DNA from: CAUZIR01 sp034421295
Lineage (GTDB): Bacteria; Chloroflexota; Dehalococcoidia; Lucifugimonadales; UBA2962
Assembly: GCA_034421295.1 (NCBI GenBank)
Contig: DAOUKM010000008.1
Location: 89,417-153,416, forward strand
DNA: 64,000 nt
Direction of reading: 5' to 3'
Shown here one piece after another: positions 41,685 to 49,908 of this stretch. Below the pieces are notes generated by a model. It searched no databases, was not told where the DNA came from, and saw nothing but the letters and a program-made list of their open reading frames with translations. Numbering within the stretch: the stretch's first letter is position 1; every line of letters starts with the position of its first letter. A program made the translations under genes and the position numbers.

Positions 41685-43100
41685 GTGCGTGGACCTACGG
41701 TCCTTTTTCGTCAGATGGCCTGCGGGGAGGCCGCGGCCGGCCTTCCCTGTACGATACGCGCCGTGTTCCGGCCACGCCTCCAAACCCGCCTGGCAACAGA
41801 AGGCGGTGGCTCTGCGTCAGGCCGACGCAGGACCCGGCCTGAGAGGCGCGCGCGCAGGGCTCCCACCACCTTCAGGGCCCTGGGCAATCCTCACTTCAGG
41901 CTCATGTGGCCTTCCAGCCTGCTCTTTTACGTGGCGCGGTGGATGCAGCTCACGCTCCTTGGCTGGATGGTCCTGGAACGGACGGACTCCGCCCTGCTGG
42001 TGGCCCTTGTCGGTTTTGCGCTCATGTCGCCTCTGCTCGCGTTCGGCCTCGCAGGAGGCGTTGTCGCGGACTCGCCGAGCAGACTGGCAGTCAACCGGTC
42101 GCTCCACGCAGTCAACCTCGCGGCGACCGTTGCGCTGACCACCGCGCTGGCACTTGACGTGGCGTCGGCCTGGAACGCCTATCCGGTGGCCCTGGCAACG
42201 GGCACAGCGTGGGCCTTTGACCAGCCGTTCAAGCGAAGGGCGGTAAGGGACATGCTGGGCGTGGCCGGGGTGACCAACGGCATCGCTCTCGAGTCGGTGG
42301 CAATGACCGCCAGTCGCCTGCTGGGACCCGCACTGGGAGGGGTGTTGATCGCGACCGTGGGCGTCCGTGCCGGCTACCCGGTCGTCGTCGGCCTTTCGGC
42401 GGCCGCTCTCGTCCTGATAGCAGTCGCCAAGGTGCCCCCGCCCTCGGGCGTCAGGCAGACGGCGCACGGCTCAAGGAGAATGTCGACCATGCTGGACGGA
42501 CTGAGGCACGTTCTGTCCAACCGGCTTCTCCTCGGAACCGTGGCCGTAACGTTCGCGGTAAACCTGTTCATATTTCCCTACATGCAGGTCATCCTGGTGA
42601 TCGCCCGCGACGTGATAGAGGTGGAATCGGGCCTGGGTCTCCTCCTGGCCGCCGAAGGACTGGGGTCACTCGGGGCGGCCCTTGTGATTGCGACGGTCTA
42701 CTCGAGGACGGGTCGCCTGGGACTGCCGTATGTGTTCGGCTCGACACTGGCTGGAGCGGGACTGCTGCTGCTATCGTTCCAGACCGGCTATGTGGGGGCC
42801 CTGCTATCACTTCTGCTGATGGGTGTGGGGCTGGCGGGCTTTTCCACCATGCAGGCCGCGATAGTGGTGGTCAACACCGGGGACGATGTGAGGGGTAAGG
42901 CCCTCGGCGTCGTCACCCTTGCCATAGGGGCCGGTCCTCTCGGGGCAGCGCTCGTCGGGGTGCTCGCCAGCCATCTCGGTCCACAGGTCGCCATCAGGAT
43001 CGACGCGGTGGCGGCCCTGACCGCCGTGGCGGCCCTGTGGCTGCTGGTGCCCGAGTTCAGGACCCGAATGGGGGGCCGGGTCCGGCCCGCGGCTCGTTGA
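41685..43100 (+). CDS. MFS transporter
   Basis: Major facilitator superfamily protein with about twelve hydrophobic segments between residues 70 and 460, of the drug/siderophore-exporter-like branch (FRALGNPHFRLMWPSSLLFY at the start of the domain). GGVLIATVGVRAGY and the symmetrical second half VIATVYSRTGRLGL are characteristic. The first 60 residues of the open frame are Arg/Gly-rich and probably not all translated: GTG 41763, which lies seven bases after a -10-like TACGAT (41750-41755), is a plausible alternative. Substrate unknown. Its stop codon overlaps the -35 box of purF. Confidence 0.88.
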   Translation: MRGPTVLFRQMACGEAAAGLPCTIRAVFRPRLQTRLATEGGGSASGRRRTRPERRARRAPTTFRALGNPHFRLMWPSSLLFYVARWMQLTLLGWMVLERTDSALLVALVGFALMSPLLAFGLAGGVVADSPSRLAVNRSLHAVNLAATVALTTALALDVASAWNAYPVALATGTAWAFDQPFKRRAVRDMLGVAGVTNGIALESVAMTASRLLGPALGGVLIATVGVRAGYPVVVGLSAAALVLIAVAKVPPPSGVRQTAHGSRRMSTMLDGLRHVLSNRLLLGTVAVTFAVNLFIFPYMQVILVIARDVIEVESGLGLLLAAEGLGSLGAALVIATVYSRTGRLGLPYVFGSTLAGAGLLLLSFQTGYVGALLSLLLMGVGLAGFSTMQAAIVVVNTGDDVRGKALGVVTLAIGAGPLGAALVGVLASHLGPQVAIRIDAVAALTAVAALWLLVPEFRTRMGGRVRPAAR

Positions 43101-43125
43101 CCCCCACAAGGGTCGGAAATATAAT
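43097..43125 (+). promoter_or_regulatory. purF promoter
   Basis: TTGACC (43097-43102) and a perfect TATAAT (43120-43125) are 17 bases apart, the best full sigma-70-type promoter in the window. The -35 box overlaps the stop of the MFS gene. The leader to purF is about 100 nt and holds a short coupled frame. Confidence 0.8.
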
Positions 43126-43166
43126 TCGAGTCGGGCAAGCCCCGGCAATCGGGTCAGCCATTACGC

Positions 43167-43235
43167 ATGACACTTAAACGCCCGCATCGCGATCTACGTC
43201 GCTGCCTGGGGACCCTCCTCAGCCCTCTCCAATGA
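43167..43235 (+). CDS. Possible 22-codon leader peptide coupled to purF
   Basis: ATG 43167 opens a frame MTLKRPHRDLRRCLGTLLSP.. of 22 codons whose TGA (43233-43235) overlaps the purF ATG as ATGA. purF has no Shine-Dalgarno, so coupling through this frame would explain how it is translated. The leader frame's own ribosome site is weak. Arg-rich, with two CGC and one CTA near the middle. No homology claimed; chance remains possible. Confidence 0.4.
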   Translation: MTLKRPHRDLRRCLGTLLSPLQ

Positions 43236-44665
43236 GCCATCGGGGCGATCCACGAGATGACCTTGAGCTGGACACCGAGGTCCGCGAAGAGTGCGGAATC
43301 ATCGGGGTCTACGCTCCAGGCGAAGAGGTCGCCCGGATCGCCTTCTTCGGCATCTACGCCCTCCAGCACAGGGGTCAGGAGAGTGCGGGGTTCGCCTCTG
43401 CCCACCGGGGCAGCCTCAGGATAAAGACCGCAATGGGCCTCGTCTCGCAGGGACTGGACGAGGACGATATCGGACTCCTTCCGGGGCACGCGGCAATCGG
43501 ACATACGCGCTACTCGACGACCGGCAGCAGTCGATTCAGAAATGCTCAGCCCATACGGTCCGTGGGGCCGAACGGCGAGATAGCCCTGGCCCACAACGGC
43601 AACGTAGTCAATGCCGTCGAGCTGCGCCAGGAGCTCAAGGAATGGGGCTGTCGCTTCGAGACCTCCAGCGACTCGGAGATCATTGCCCACCTGCTCACCA
43701 ACACGGCGGGCGGTGATTGGGGCGAGAGGATAGCCGGCGTGATGAGGCGCCTGAGGGGCGCTTATTCCCTGGCGGTATTGACCGAGGATGCGGTGATCGG
43801 CATACGGGACCCCCTGGGCGTGCGGCCGCTGTGCATAGGTAAGCTGGATTCAGGCTGGGTGCTGGCCTCCGAGACATGCGCACTCGACCACATAGGAGCC
43901 ACGTTCCTGCGTGAGGTGAACCCGGGCGAGGCCGTGGTGATCGACTCCGGCGGCCCTCGCACCGTGTACATGCGCGAACCTCAGAACGGGTGCTCTTCCT
44001 GCGTATTCGAGCACATCTATTTCGCCCGACCTGACAGCGTGATAGACGGCAAGCTGATCTACAGCCAGAGGGTCGAGATGGGCGCCGAACTCGCCAGGGA
44101 GCACCCGGTCGATGCGGACATGGTCATCGGTATTCCGGACAGCGCCATCGCGGCCGCCGTGGGCTATTCGCGCGAGTCGGGCATCCCCTACGGCGAGGGA
44201 CTGGTCAAGAACCGCTATGTGGGCAGGACCTTCATACTTCCGGATCAGCGCCTGCGCGAGCTCGGCGTTCGACGAAAGCTGAATCCCCTGCCGGGAGTCA
44301 TAAGCGGCAAGAGGCTGGTGGTCGTTGACGACTCGATAGTGAGGGGGACCACGACTCCCCACGTGGTGAGCCTTCTCCGACGCGGCGGCGCGAGCGAGGT
44401 CCACCTGCGGATCTGCGCCCCGCCCATCAAGCATCCCTGTCACCTCGGTGTCGACCTGGCCACGCGACGCGAGTTGATTGCGGCGAACAAGTCGGTCGAG
44501 GAGATCCGTGAGTTCGTGGGCGCGGATTCTCTCGGCTATCTCAGCATCGACGGCCTGCTGAGTGCGGTGGGCCTGCCGAGAAATCGAGTTTGTCTGGGAT
44601 GCTTTACCGGGGACCACCCGATTCCCGTTCAACTCGAGATGGACAAGCTGGCCCTAGAGGTATAG
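43232..44665 (+). CDS. purF: Amidophosphoribosyltransferase
   Basis: First committed enzyme of purine synthesis: PRPP plus glutamine to phosphoribosylamine. 477 aa. The N-terminal nucleophile is C21 (REECGIIGVY), so a 20-residue propeptide must be removed. The glutaminase domain (HTRYSTTGSS, AHNGNVVN) is followed by a PRT domain with VVVDDSIVRGTT. Cysteines at C257 (CVFEHIYF), IKHPCHLGVD and VCLGCFTG match the four 4Fe-4S ligands of the Bacillus-type enzyme, so this is the oxygen-sensitive iron-sulfur form. Followed by purM and purH. Confidence 0.97.
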   Translation: MSHRGDPRDDLELDTEVREECGIIGVYAPGEEVARIAFFGIYALQHRGQESAGFASAHRGSLRIKTAMGLVSQGLDEDDIGLLPGHAAIGHTRYSTTGSSRFRNAQPIRSVGPNGEIALAHNGNVVNAVELRQELKEWGCRFETSSDSEIIAHLLTNTAGGDWGERIAGVMRRLRGAYSLAVLTEDAVIGIRDPLGVRPLCIGKLDSGWVLASETCALDHIGATFLREVNPGEAVVIDSGGPRTVYMREPQNGCSSCVFEHIYFARPDSVIDGKLIYSQRVEMGAELAREHPVDADMVIGIPDSAIAAAVGYSRESGIPYGEGLVKNRYVGRTFILPDQRLRELGVRRKLNPLPGVISGKRLVVVDDSIVRGTTTPHVVSLLRRGGASEVHLRICAPPIKHPCHLGVDLATRRELIAANKSVEEIREFVGADSLGYLSIDGLLSAVGLPRNRVCLGCFTGDHPIPVQLEMDKLALEV

Positions 44666-44672
44666 GCCGACT

Positions 44673-45758
44673 TTGCGGTCCTCACGCCTGGCGGGTACCG
44701 AGCGGCGCGGCCCGCCTGCCGGTCTCGACTACGCGGCGGACGCATACAGGGCGGCCGGAGTGGACAGGGAAGCCGCCGAGCGCCTCAAGGGGAGCCTCGG
44801 ACGGATCGCCTCCTCCTCTTCCGATCCCCGGGTGCTGGGCGGCATAGGGGGATTCGGCGGGCAGTTCAGGCTGGACGGCTACAAGAGGCCGGTCATCGTA
44901 TCGAGCACCGACGGGATCGGGACCAAGCTGCTGCTGGGCAGGTGGACGGGCCGCTTTCACCCACTGGGGATCGATCTGGTCAACGCATGTCTGAACGACG
45001 TGATCGTAACGGGGGCGGACCCACTGTTTTTTCTCGACTACCTGGCGGCGGGCGCGATTCGGCCCGAGGTGATCGAGGCCCTGGTCGGCGGCATGGCCGA
45101 TGCCTGTGCTGAGGCGGGCTGCGTTCTGATCGGAGGCGAGACGGCGGAGATGCCGGGCGTGTACGGAGAGGGTGAGTTCGACATGGCCGGATTCGCGGTG
45201 GGGGCGGCCGAGGAGGACAGCCTCCTTAGTCCGTCCGGGGTGGATGTCGGAGACCTGCTGGTGGGCATTCCCTCAAGCGGCATACATACCAATGGCTTCT
45301 CACTGGTCAGGAGGGTCTTTGGATTGGACTCGGACCCTGCCGTCCTGGACGGGACTCCAGCGGAGCTGGGACGACCCCTGGGCGAGGAACTGAGCGAGCC
45401 GCACCGCTCCTACGTCCGGGAGGCAGCGTCGATCAGAGACAGGGTGAAGGTCCTGGCGCACATTACCGGAGGCGGGCTGGTGGAGAACGTTCCGCGAGTC
45501 CTTCCCGACGGTGTGGGAGCGCAGTTTGACCCTGGCAGTTGGGATACGCCGCCGATCTTCTCCCTGATTCAGAGCCGGGGGGAGCTTTCGGATGGGGAGA
45601 TGTATCGCGTGTTCAACATGGGCCTGGGAATGATCGCCGTCTGCGATCCGGCGATGACTAGCAGCGTGATGTCCGCGGTACCCGGCGCGCAGGTCGTGGG
45701 GGCAACGCTGAAGGTGCCCCGGGGTTCCGCAGCCACCGACAGGGTCTTCTTTGCATGA
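44673..45758 (+). CDS. purM: Phosphoribosylformylglycinamidine cyclo-ligase
   Basis: AIR synthetase, ATP-dependent ring closure of FGAM to AIR, 361 aa. The family regions are intact: SSTDGIGTKLLLG, LVNACLNDVIVTGADPLFFLDY, GGETAEMPGVY, GIPSSGIHTNGFSLVR, and HITGGGLVENVPRVLP. The TTG start is 7 bases after the purF stop with a weak GAGG ahead. The N-terminal 15 residues (SSRLAGTERRGPPAG) are not conserved. Confidence 0.96.
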   Translation: MRSSRLAGTERRGPPAGLDYAADAYRAAGVDREAAERLKGSLGRIASSSSDPRVLGGIGGFGGQFRLDGYKRPVIVSSTDGIGTKLLLGRWTGRFHPLGIDLVNACLNDVIVTGADPLFFLDYLAAGAIRPEVIEALVGGMADACAEAGCVLIGGETAEMPGVYGEGEFDMAGFAVGAAEEDSLLSPSGVDVGDLLVGIPSSGIHTNGFSLVRRVFGLDSDPAVLDGTPAELGRPLGEELSEPHRSYVREAASIRDRVKVLAHITGGGLVENVPRVLPDGVGAQFDPGSWDTPPIFSLIQSRGELSDGEMYRVFNMGLGMIAVCDPAMTSSVMSAVPGAQVVGATLKVPRGSAATDRVFFA

Positions 45759-45807
45759 CGGTCCTGGCCCGCGCGCAAAGGACGATCCGTCAGCCGGGAT
45801 ATGAGCG

Positions 45808-47340
45808 ATGAGAGCGATACTTAGCGTTTACGACAAGGCCGGGATAGTCGAATTCGGCCGCGTGCTCTCTGGGGCGGGCCTTGAGCTAGTCAGCACCGGG
45901 GGCACCCGCCGGGAGCTGGAGCTGGCGGGCCTTGCGGTCACTTCCATTTCGGACGTCACCGGATTTCCCGAGATCATGGACGGCCGCCTAAAGACACTTC
46001 ACCCGGCGGTTCACGGCGGCATCCTGGCCCGCAGGGCAGTGGCCGGCGACATGAACCAGCTAAGCAAGCACGGTATAGGCACGGTCGACATAGTCGCCGT
46101 TAATCTCTATCCGTTCGCGGCGACCATCGCCCGGGAAGGGGTCGGGCTGCCGGAGGCTCTGGAGAACATTGACATCGGCGGCCCCACGATGCTGAGGGCA
46201 GCGGCGAAGAATTTCCCCGACGTCATAGTCGCGGTCGATCCGGCCGACTATGGCTGGCTGTCGGAGCGCATCTCAAAGGGCGGCCCCGCGGCCGTAAGCA
46301 TGGCCGAGCGGCGCGCGCTGGCCGCAAAGGCATTCAGGCATGTCTCCGGATACGACTCCACCATCGCCGGTTACCTCGACGAAGACGAGCGGGGCGAGGG
46401 CCGGCTGCCGGGGACGATCTCGCTGTCCATGGGGCGCGTGGCCGATCTGCGCTACGGTGAGAATCCACATCAGGCCGGTGCGCTCTACTCGGACGGCGGC
46501 GGGGGAGGCGTCGCGCACGCAGAGCAGCTGCATGGCAAGGAACTGTCGTTTAACAACCTCCTCGATGCCGATGCCGCCTGGCGAGTGGTATCCGACTTCG
46601 GGCAGGGAACCGCAGTCGTCATAAAGCACAACAATCCCTGCGGACTGTGCTCTGCCGACGACCAGACACTGGCCTACGCGAATGCATTCGACGGAGATCC
46701 GGTATCGGCGTACGGTGGCATCCTGGGATTCAACCGCAGGGTCACGGCGGACACCGCACGGGCCATGAAGGGCGTGTTCTACGAAGTCGTGGTGGCCCCG
46801 GACTACGAGGAGGAGGCCCTTCAGATACTCTCGTCCCGCAAGAACCTGCGCGTCCTCAAGGTTACGCCGGAGCGGGCGGCGAAGGGGCCGGAGATCAAGC
46901 GCATAACGGGCGGCCTCCTCGCCCAGGATCCGGACGACCTGGATGAGGACCCCGATGGATGGAAGGTGGTGACCGATAGCCGTCCGACGCCGGAGCAGAT
47001 GAAGGACCTTGCGTTCGCTTGGATGGCGGCCAAGCACGTAAAGTCAAACGCCATAGTGCTGGCCCGAGACCTGGCCATCACCGGCATGGGGGCCGGCCAG
47101 CCCAATCGGGTGAACAGCATCCACCTGGCAGTCCGGGCCGCGGCGAAACGTGCGGCCGGGAGCGTGCTTGCCTCGGACGCATTCTTTCCCTTTGCCGACA
47201 ATGTAGAGATCGCGGCCGAGGCGGGAGTGGCGGCTGTGGTGCAGCCGGGCGGATCGATCCGGGACGAAGAGGTCATAGCGTCCGCCAACCGGCTGGGTCT
47301 TGCCATGATGTTTACGGGCGCCCGCCATTTTCGGCACTGA
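45808..47340 (+). CDS. purH: Bifunctional AICAR transformylase / IMP cyclohydrolase
   Basis: Last two steps to IMP, 510 aa. The N-terminal MGS-like IMP cyclohydrolase domain has LSVYDKAGIVEFGRVL, STGGTRREL, VTGFPEIMDGRLKTLHP and GGILARR. The C-terminal AICAR transformylase domain has RYGENPHQAG, the catalytic KHNNPCG and VQPGGSIRDEEVI. Complete. The other purine genes (purN, purD, purL) are not in the window. Confidence 0.97.
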   Translation: MRAILSVYDKAGIVEFGRVLSGAGLELVSTGGTRRELELAGLAVTSISDVTGFPEIMDGRLKTLHPAVHGGILARRAVAGDMNQLSKHGIGTVDIVAVNLYPFAATIAREGVGLPEALENIDIGGPTMLRAAAKNFPDVIVAVDPADYGWLSERISKGGPAAVSMAERRALAAKAFRHVSGYDSTIAGYLDEDERGEGRLPGTISLSMGRVADLRYGENPHQAGALYSDGGGGGVAHAEQLHGKELSFNNLLDADAAWRVVSDFGQGTAVVIKHNNPCGLCSADDQTLAYANAFDGDPVSAYGGILGFNRRVTADTARAMKGVFYEVVVAPDYEEEALQILSSRKNLRVLKVTPERAAKGPEIKRITGGLLAQDPDDLDEDPDGWKVVTDSRPTPEQMKDLAFAWMAAKHVKSNAIVLARDLAITGMGAGQPNRVNSIHLAVRAAAKRAAGSVLASDAFFPFADNVEIAAEAGVAAVVQPGGSIRDEEVIASANRLGLAMMFTGARHFRH

Positions 47341-47364
47341 ATTCCCAGGGAACTGACCGGAACC

Positions 47365-48132
47365 TTGAACAAGTCTCTTGAGATCGTGGTACCCGTCCTT
47401 AACGAGGAGAGGGTGCTCGCCGCGTCGGTGGGAGCGGTCCACCATTTCCTCAGTGGTCATCTGGACAGCTACGAGTGGCGCATCACGATAGCCGACAACG
47501 GGTCCACCGACCAGACGCCGGAGGTGGCGCGCAGGCTGATCGACTTCTACGACCACGTTGGATACACGGTGCTGGACCAACGCGGAAGGGGCAGGGCGCT
47601 CAAGAAGGCCTGGCTGGATTCGAAGGCCGACATGGTTGCCTACATGGATGTCGACCTGTCCACAAACCTGAACGATCTAATCCCCCTGGTCGGGGCCATA
47701 GCCGATGAGGGCTACGATCTGGCCATTGGCTCTCGCCTGCTCGATGAGTCCCTGGTTGAGGGAAGGTCGCGCGGCCGCGAATTCACATCCCGCGCCTACA
47801 ACATGGTGATACAGGCCAGCTTCTTCGTAGGCTTCCGGGACGCCCAGTGCGGGTTTAAGGCCGTGAGCCGCCGTGCGGCCGATCTTCTGCTGCCGCTGAT
47901 CAAGGACACCGGCTGGTTCTTCGACACCGAGCTTCTCATCGTCGCCGAGAAAAATGGATTCCGGATAAAGGAGATCCCCGTGCGCTGGCACGACGACCCG
48001 GACACGAGGGTGAGGGTCTTCAGTACCGCCATGCACGATCTGGCGGGGCTGGCCAGGCTCAGGCTGGGAGGTCTGAGAGGGGCCTCGGCAAGACTGAGGA
48101 GATCACTTCGCCAGGACGTTCACAAGGGGTGA
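47365..48132 (+). CDS. GT2 glycosyltransferase, dolichyl/polyprenyl-phosphate sugar synthase-like
   Basis: 255 aa with a GT-A fold. EIVVPVLNEERVL begins the nucleotide-binding half, IADNGSTDQTPEVA is the diphosphate loop, YMDVDLSTNLNDL contains the metal-binding DxD, and GFRDAQCGFKAVSR, FFDTELLIVAEKNGF match the DPM1/ALG5-like group that moves mannose or glucose from a nucleotide sugar to a polyprenyl phosphate. No membrane helix, so peripheral. TTG start. Placed behind purH, but probably unrelated in function. Confidence 0.88.
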   Translation: MNKSLEIVVPVLNEERVLAASVGAVHHFLSGHLDSYEWRITIADNGSTDQTPEVARRLIDFYDHVGYTVLDQRGRGRALKKAWLDSKADMVAYMDVDLSTNLNDLIPLVGAIADEGYDLAIGSRLLDESLVEGRSRGREFTSRAYNMVIQASFFVGFRDAQCGFKAVSRRAADLLLPLIKDTGWFFDTELLIVAEKNGFRIKEIPVRWHDDPDTRVRVFSTAMHDLAGLARLRLGGLRGASARLRRSLRQDVHKG

Positions 48133-48146
48133 TTCTCGTACTACCG

Positions 48147-48162
48147 CGGCTCAATCGAGCCG
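48147..48162 (+). terminator. Hairpin after the glycosyltransferase gene
   Basis: CGGCTC-AATC-GAGCCG forms a perfect 6-bp stem with a 4-base loop, 14 bases after the stop of the last gene of the pur group. The T-run expected of an intrinsic terminator is lacking (TCTAAAG follows), so termination activity is uncertain. Confidence 0.3.
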
Positions 48163-48251
48163 TCTAAAGACCGGCCCAAGGGGTAAGGCACTATTGCTTG
48201 ATGTTTCCCGGACCCCAAGTTACCATGCGGCTTCGTACGTCTCTGAAAGGG

Positions 48252-48289
48252 CCGTGCCACAGGGCCTAGGGAGGCACTCTCGGGCACGG
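48252..48289 (+). promoter_or_regulatory. Dyad in the leader of the NAD salvage pair
   Basis: CCGTGCC (48252-48258) and GGCACGG (48283-48289) are exact reverse complements around a 24-base loop, ending 25 bases before the ATG of the nicotinamidase-like gene. It could be a folded leader RNA or a protein site. I could not match it to a known NAD-responsive element. Confidence 0.35.
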
Positions 48290-48314
48290 AAGCAGACGGG
48301 GGTATACACAGGAC

Positions 48315-48854
48315 ATGGCCAATGCTGTTCTCGTAGTGGACACGCTGGTCGGCTTTCTAGAGGAGGGCCACAACCTCTATTGCGGAGACGACGCCAGGAA
48401 GATAATTCCGCGCATCCGGAGCCTGGTGGAGGAGGAACTGCGGCTGGGCTCGACGGTGTTCTTCATCTGCGACAATCACGACCCCGACGACCTTGAATTC
48501 AAGATGTTCCCGGTACATTGCGTCCGGGGCACGGAGGAAACCAGAGTCGTAGGGGAGTTAGCCGACCTGCCGGGCACGGTGATCCCGAAGAGGCGCTACA
48601 GCGCGTTCTTCGACACCGACCTGGGTGATCGGCTACACGCGCTCAAGCCGGACAAGCTGATAGTGGTCGGGGTCTGCACCGATATCTGTGTCATGCATAC
48701 CACTGCCGACGCTCGAAACCGCGACTACGAGGTGGAAATCCCGGTAGACTGCGTAGCCTCGTTCGATCCAGGAGCCCACGAGGTTGCCCTTGGGCATATG
48801 GAGAAGATACTGGGAGCAAGGCTGCAGCGCAGCGCGACCCCGATCGACGAGTAG
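48315..48854 (+). CDS. Isochorismatase-fold hydrolase, probable nicotinamidase
   Basis: 179 aa. The cysteine hydrolase triad is visible: D8 or D9 in VVDTLVGF, K93 in IPKRRYSAFFDT, and C119-C123 in VVGVCTDICVMHT, with the cis-peptide just before. Metal ligands DNH (DNHDPDDLEF) are typical of nicotinamidases. The next gene encodes a nicotinate phosphoribosyltransferase, so nicotinamide to nicotinate is the likely reaction. AGGA stands directly before the ATG, closer than usual. Confidence 0.88.
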   Translation: MANAVLVVDTLVGFLEEGHNLYCGDDARKIIPRIRSLVEEELRLGSTVFFICDNHDPDDLEFKMFPVHCVRGTEETRVVGELADLPGTVIPKRRYSAFFDTDLGDRLHALKPDKLIVVGVCTDICVMHTTADARNRDYEVEIPVDCVASFDPGAHEVALGHMEKILGARLQRSATPIDE

Positions 48855-48902
48855 TCTCCTGAGCCTGAGGTGCACGACCCTACAGGGAGAGCTTGATAGC
48901 TG

Positions 48903-49901
48903 ATGGTCAACCCAGAGTTCGACATTCGCCGCCCGATACTGGTCGGGGACACGGCCGACGTTCACTTGCAGCGAACCCTTCATATACTGCGCAGCGAGGG
49001 CATCAATCCGATCGTCACGATGGAGTTCGCTCCCACGAGGGCGGGCCTGTTCTGCGGCATATCGGAGGTGCGAGTCCTCCTTGAGCGGATTCTCCCCCAG
49101 TCGGGCATCGAGGTTTGGTCGCTGGAGGAGGGAACCAAAGTAGAGGCCAGGGAGGTGGCACTCAGGGTCCAGGCACCCTACGGGGCCATAGGTCTGTATG
49201 AGACGGCGATCTCCGGCACCCTTTCCTCCTGCACGGGCTGGGCAACCGCCGCGCGGGAGTGCGTCGACGCGGCCCAGGGCGTCCAGGTATTCGCCACAGG
49301 CGCGCGAAGGGCGCACCCAAACGTCGCCGGCCACATGGATTACGCCTCGGTGGTCGGAGGTTGCTTCTCCTGCTCGACGACCCTTGGAGCCAGACTCGCC
49401 GGGGTCACTCCGACGGGAAGCATGACCCACGCGATCTCGTTGATCTTCGGGGACACCATCAAGGCACTGCAGGCCTTCGATCGCCACACACCCCAGGACG
49501 TGCCACGCATAGCCCTGGTCGACACCCACCGGGACGAAGCGGAGGAGGCGATCGCCGTTTCAGAGACCCTGCGTGACAGACTCCGCGGGGTGCTGATGAA
49601 TACCGCGCCAGAGCGCGGAGGGGTCACACCGGAGCTGGTCAAAGAGGTGAGGGCGCGACTGGATATAGCCGGCTTTCGACACGTAGATATAACCGTCATG
49701 GGAGGCCTCAACCCCGAGCGCATCAGGTCCTTCCTGGACTCCGGTGCCCCAGTGCAGCGCTTCGGCGTAGGAACATACATCGCCTCAGCTCCGCCCAACT
49801 GCTACACCGCCGACATACACGAAGTAGATGGCAGGCCGATGGCCAGGCGGGGACGAACACCCGGCATCACCATTAGCCCGCGCCTGAACCGGGTAATGTA
49901 A
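48903..49901 (+). CDS. pncB: Nicotinate phosphoribosyltransferase
   Basis: 332-aa type II phosphoribosyltransferase: nicotinate plus PRPP to nicotinate mononucleotide. FAPTRAGLFCGISEV, the YGAIGLYETAISGTLSS region, FATGARRAHPNVAG and FGVGTYIASAPP (phosphate loop) fit the compact, archaeal-like NAPRT form. Shorter than the 390-480-aa bacterial enzymes. Forms a two-gene Preiss-Handler salvage unit with the upstream hydrolase (48 bases apart). Converges on tilS with 7 bases between stops. Confidence 0.92.
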   Translation: MVNPEFDIRRPILVGDTADVHLQRTLHILRSEGINPIVTMEFAPTRAGLFCGISEVRVLLERILPQSGIEVWSLEEGTKVEAREVALRVQAPYGAIGLYETAISGTLSSCTGWATAARECVDAAQGVQVFATGARRAHPNVAGHMDYASVVGGCFSCSTTLGARLAGVTPTGSMTHAISLIFGDTIKALQAFDRHTPQDVPRIALVDTHRDEAEEAIAVSETLRDRLRGVLMNTAPERGGVTPELVKEVRARLDIAGFRHVDITVMGGLNPERIRSFLDSGAPVQRFGVGTYIASAPPNCYTADIHEVDGRPMARRGRTPGITISPRLNRVM

Positions 49902-49908
49902 GGCCCGT

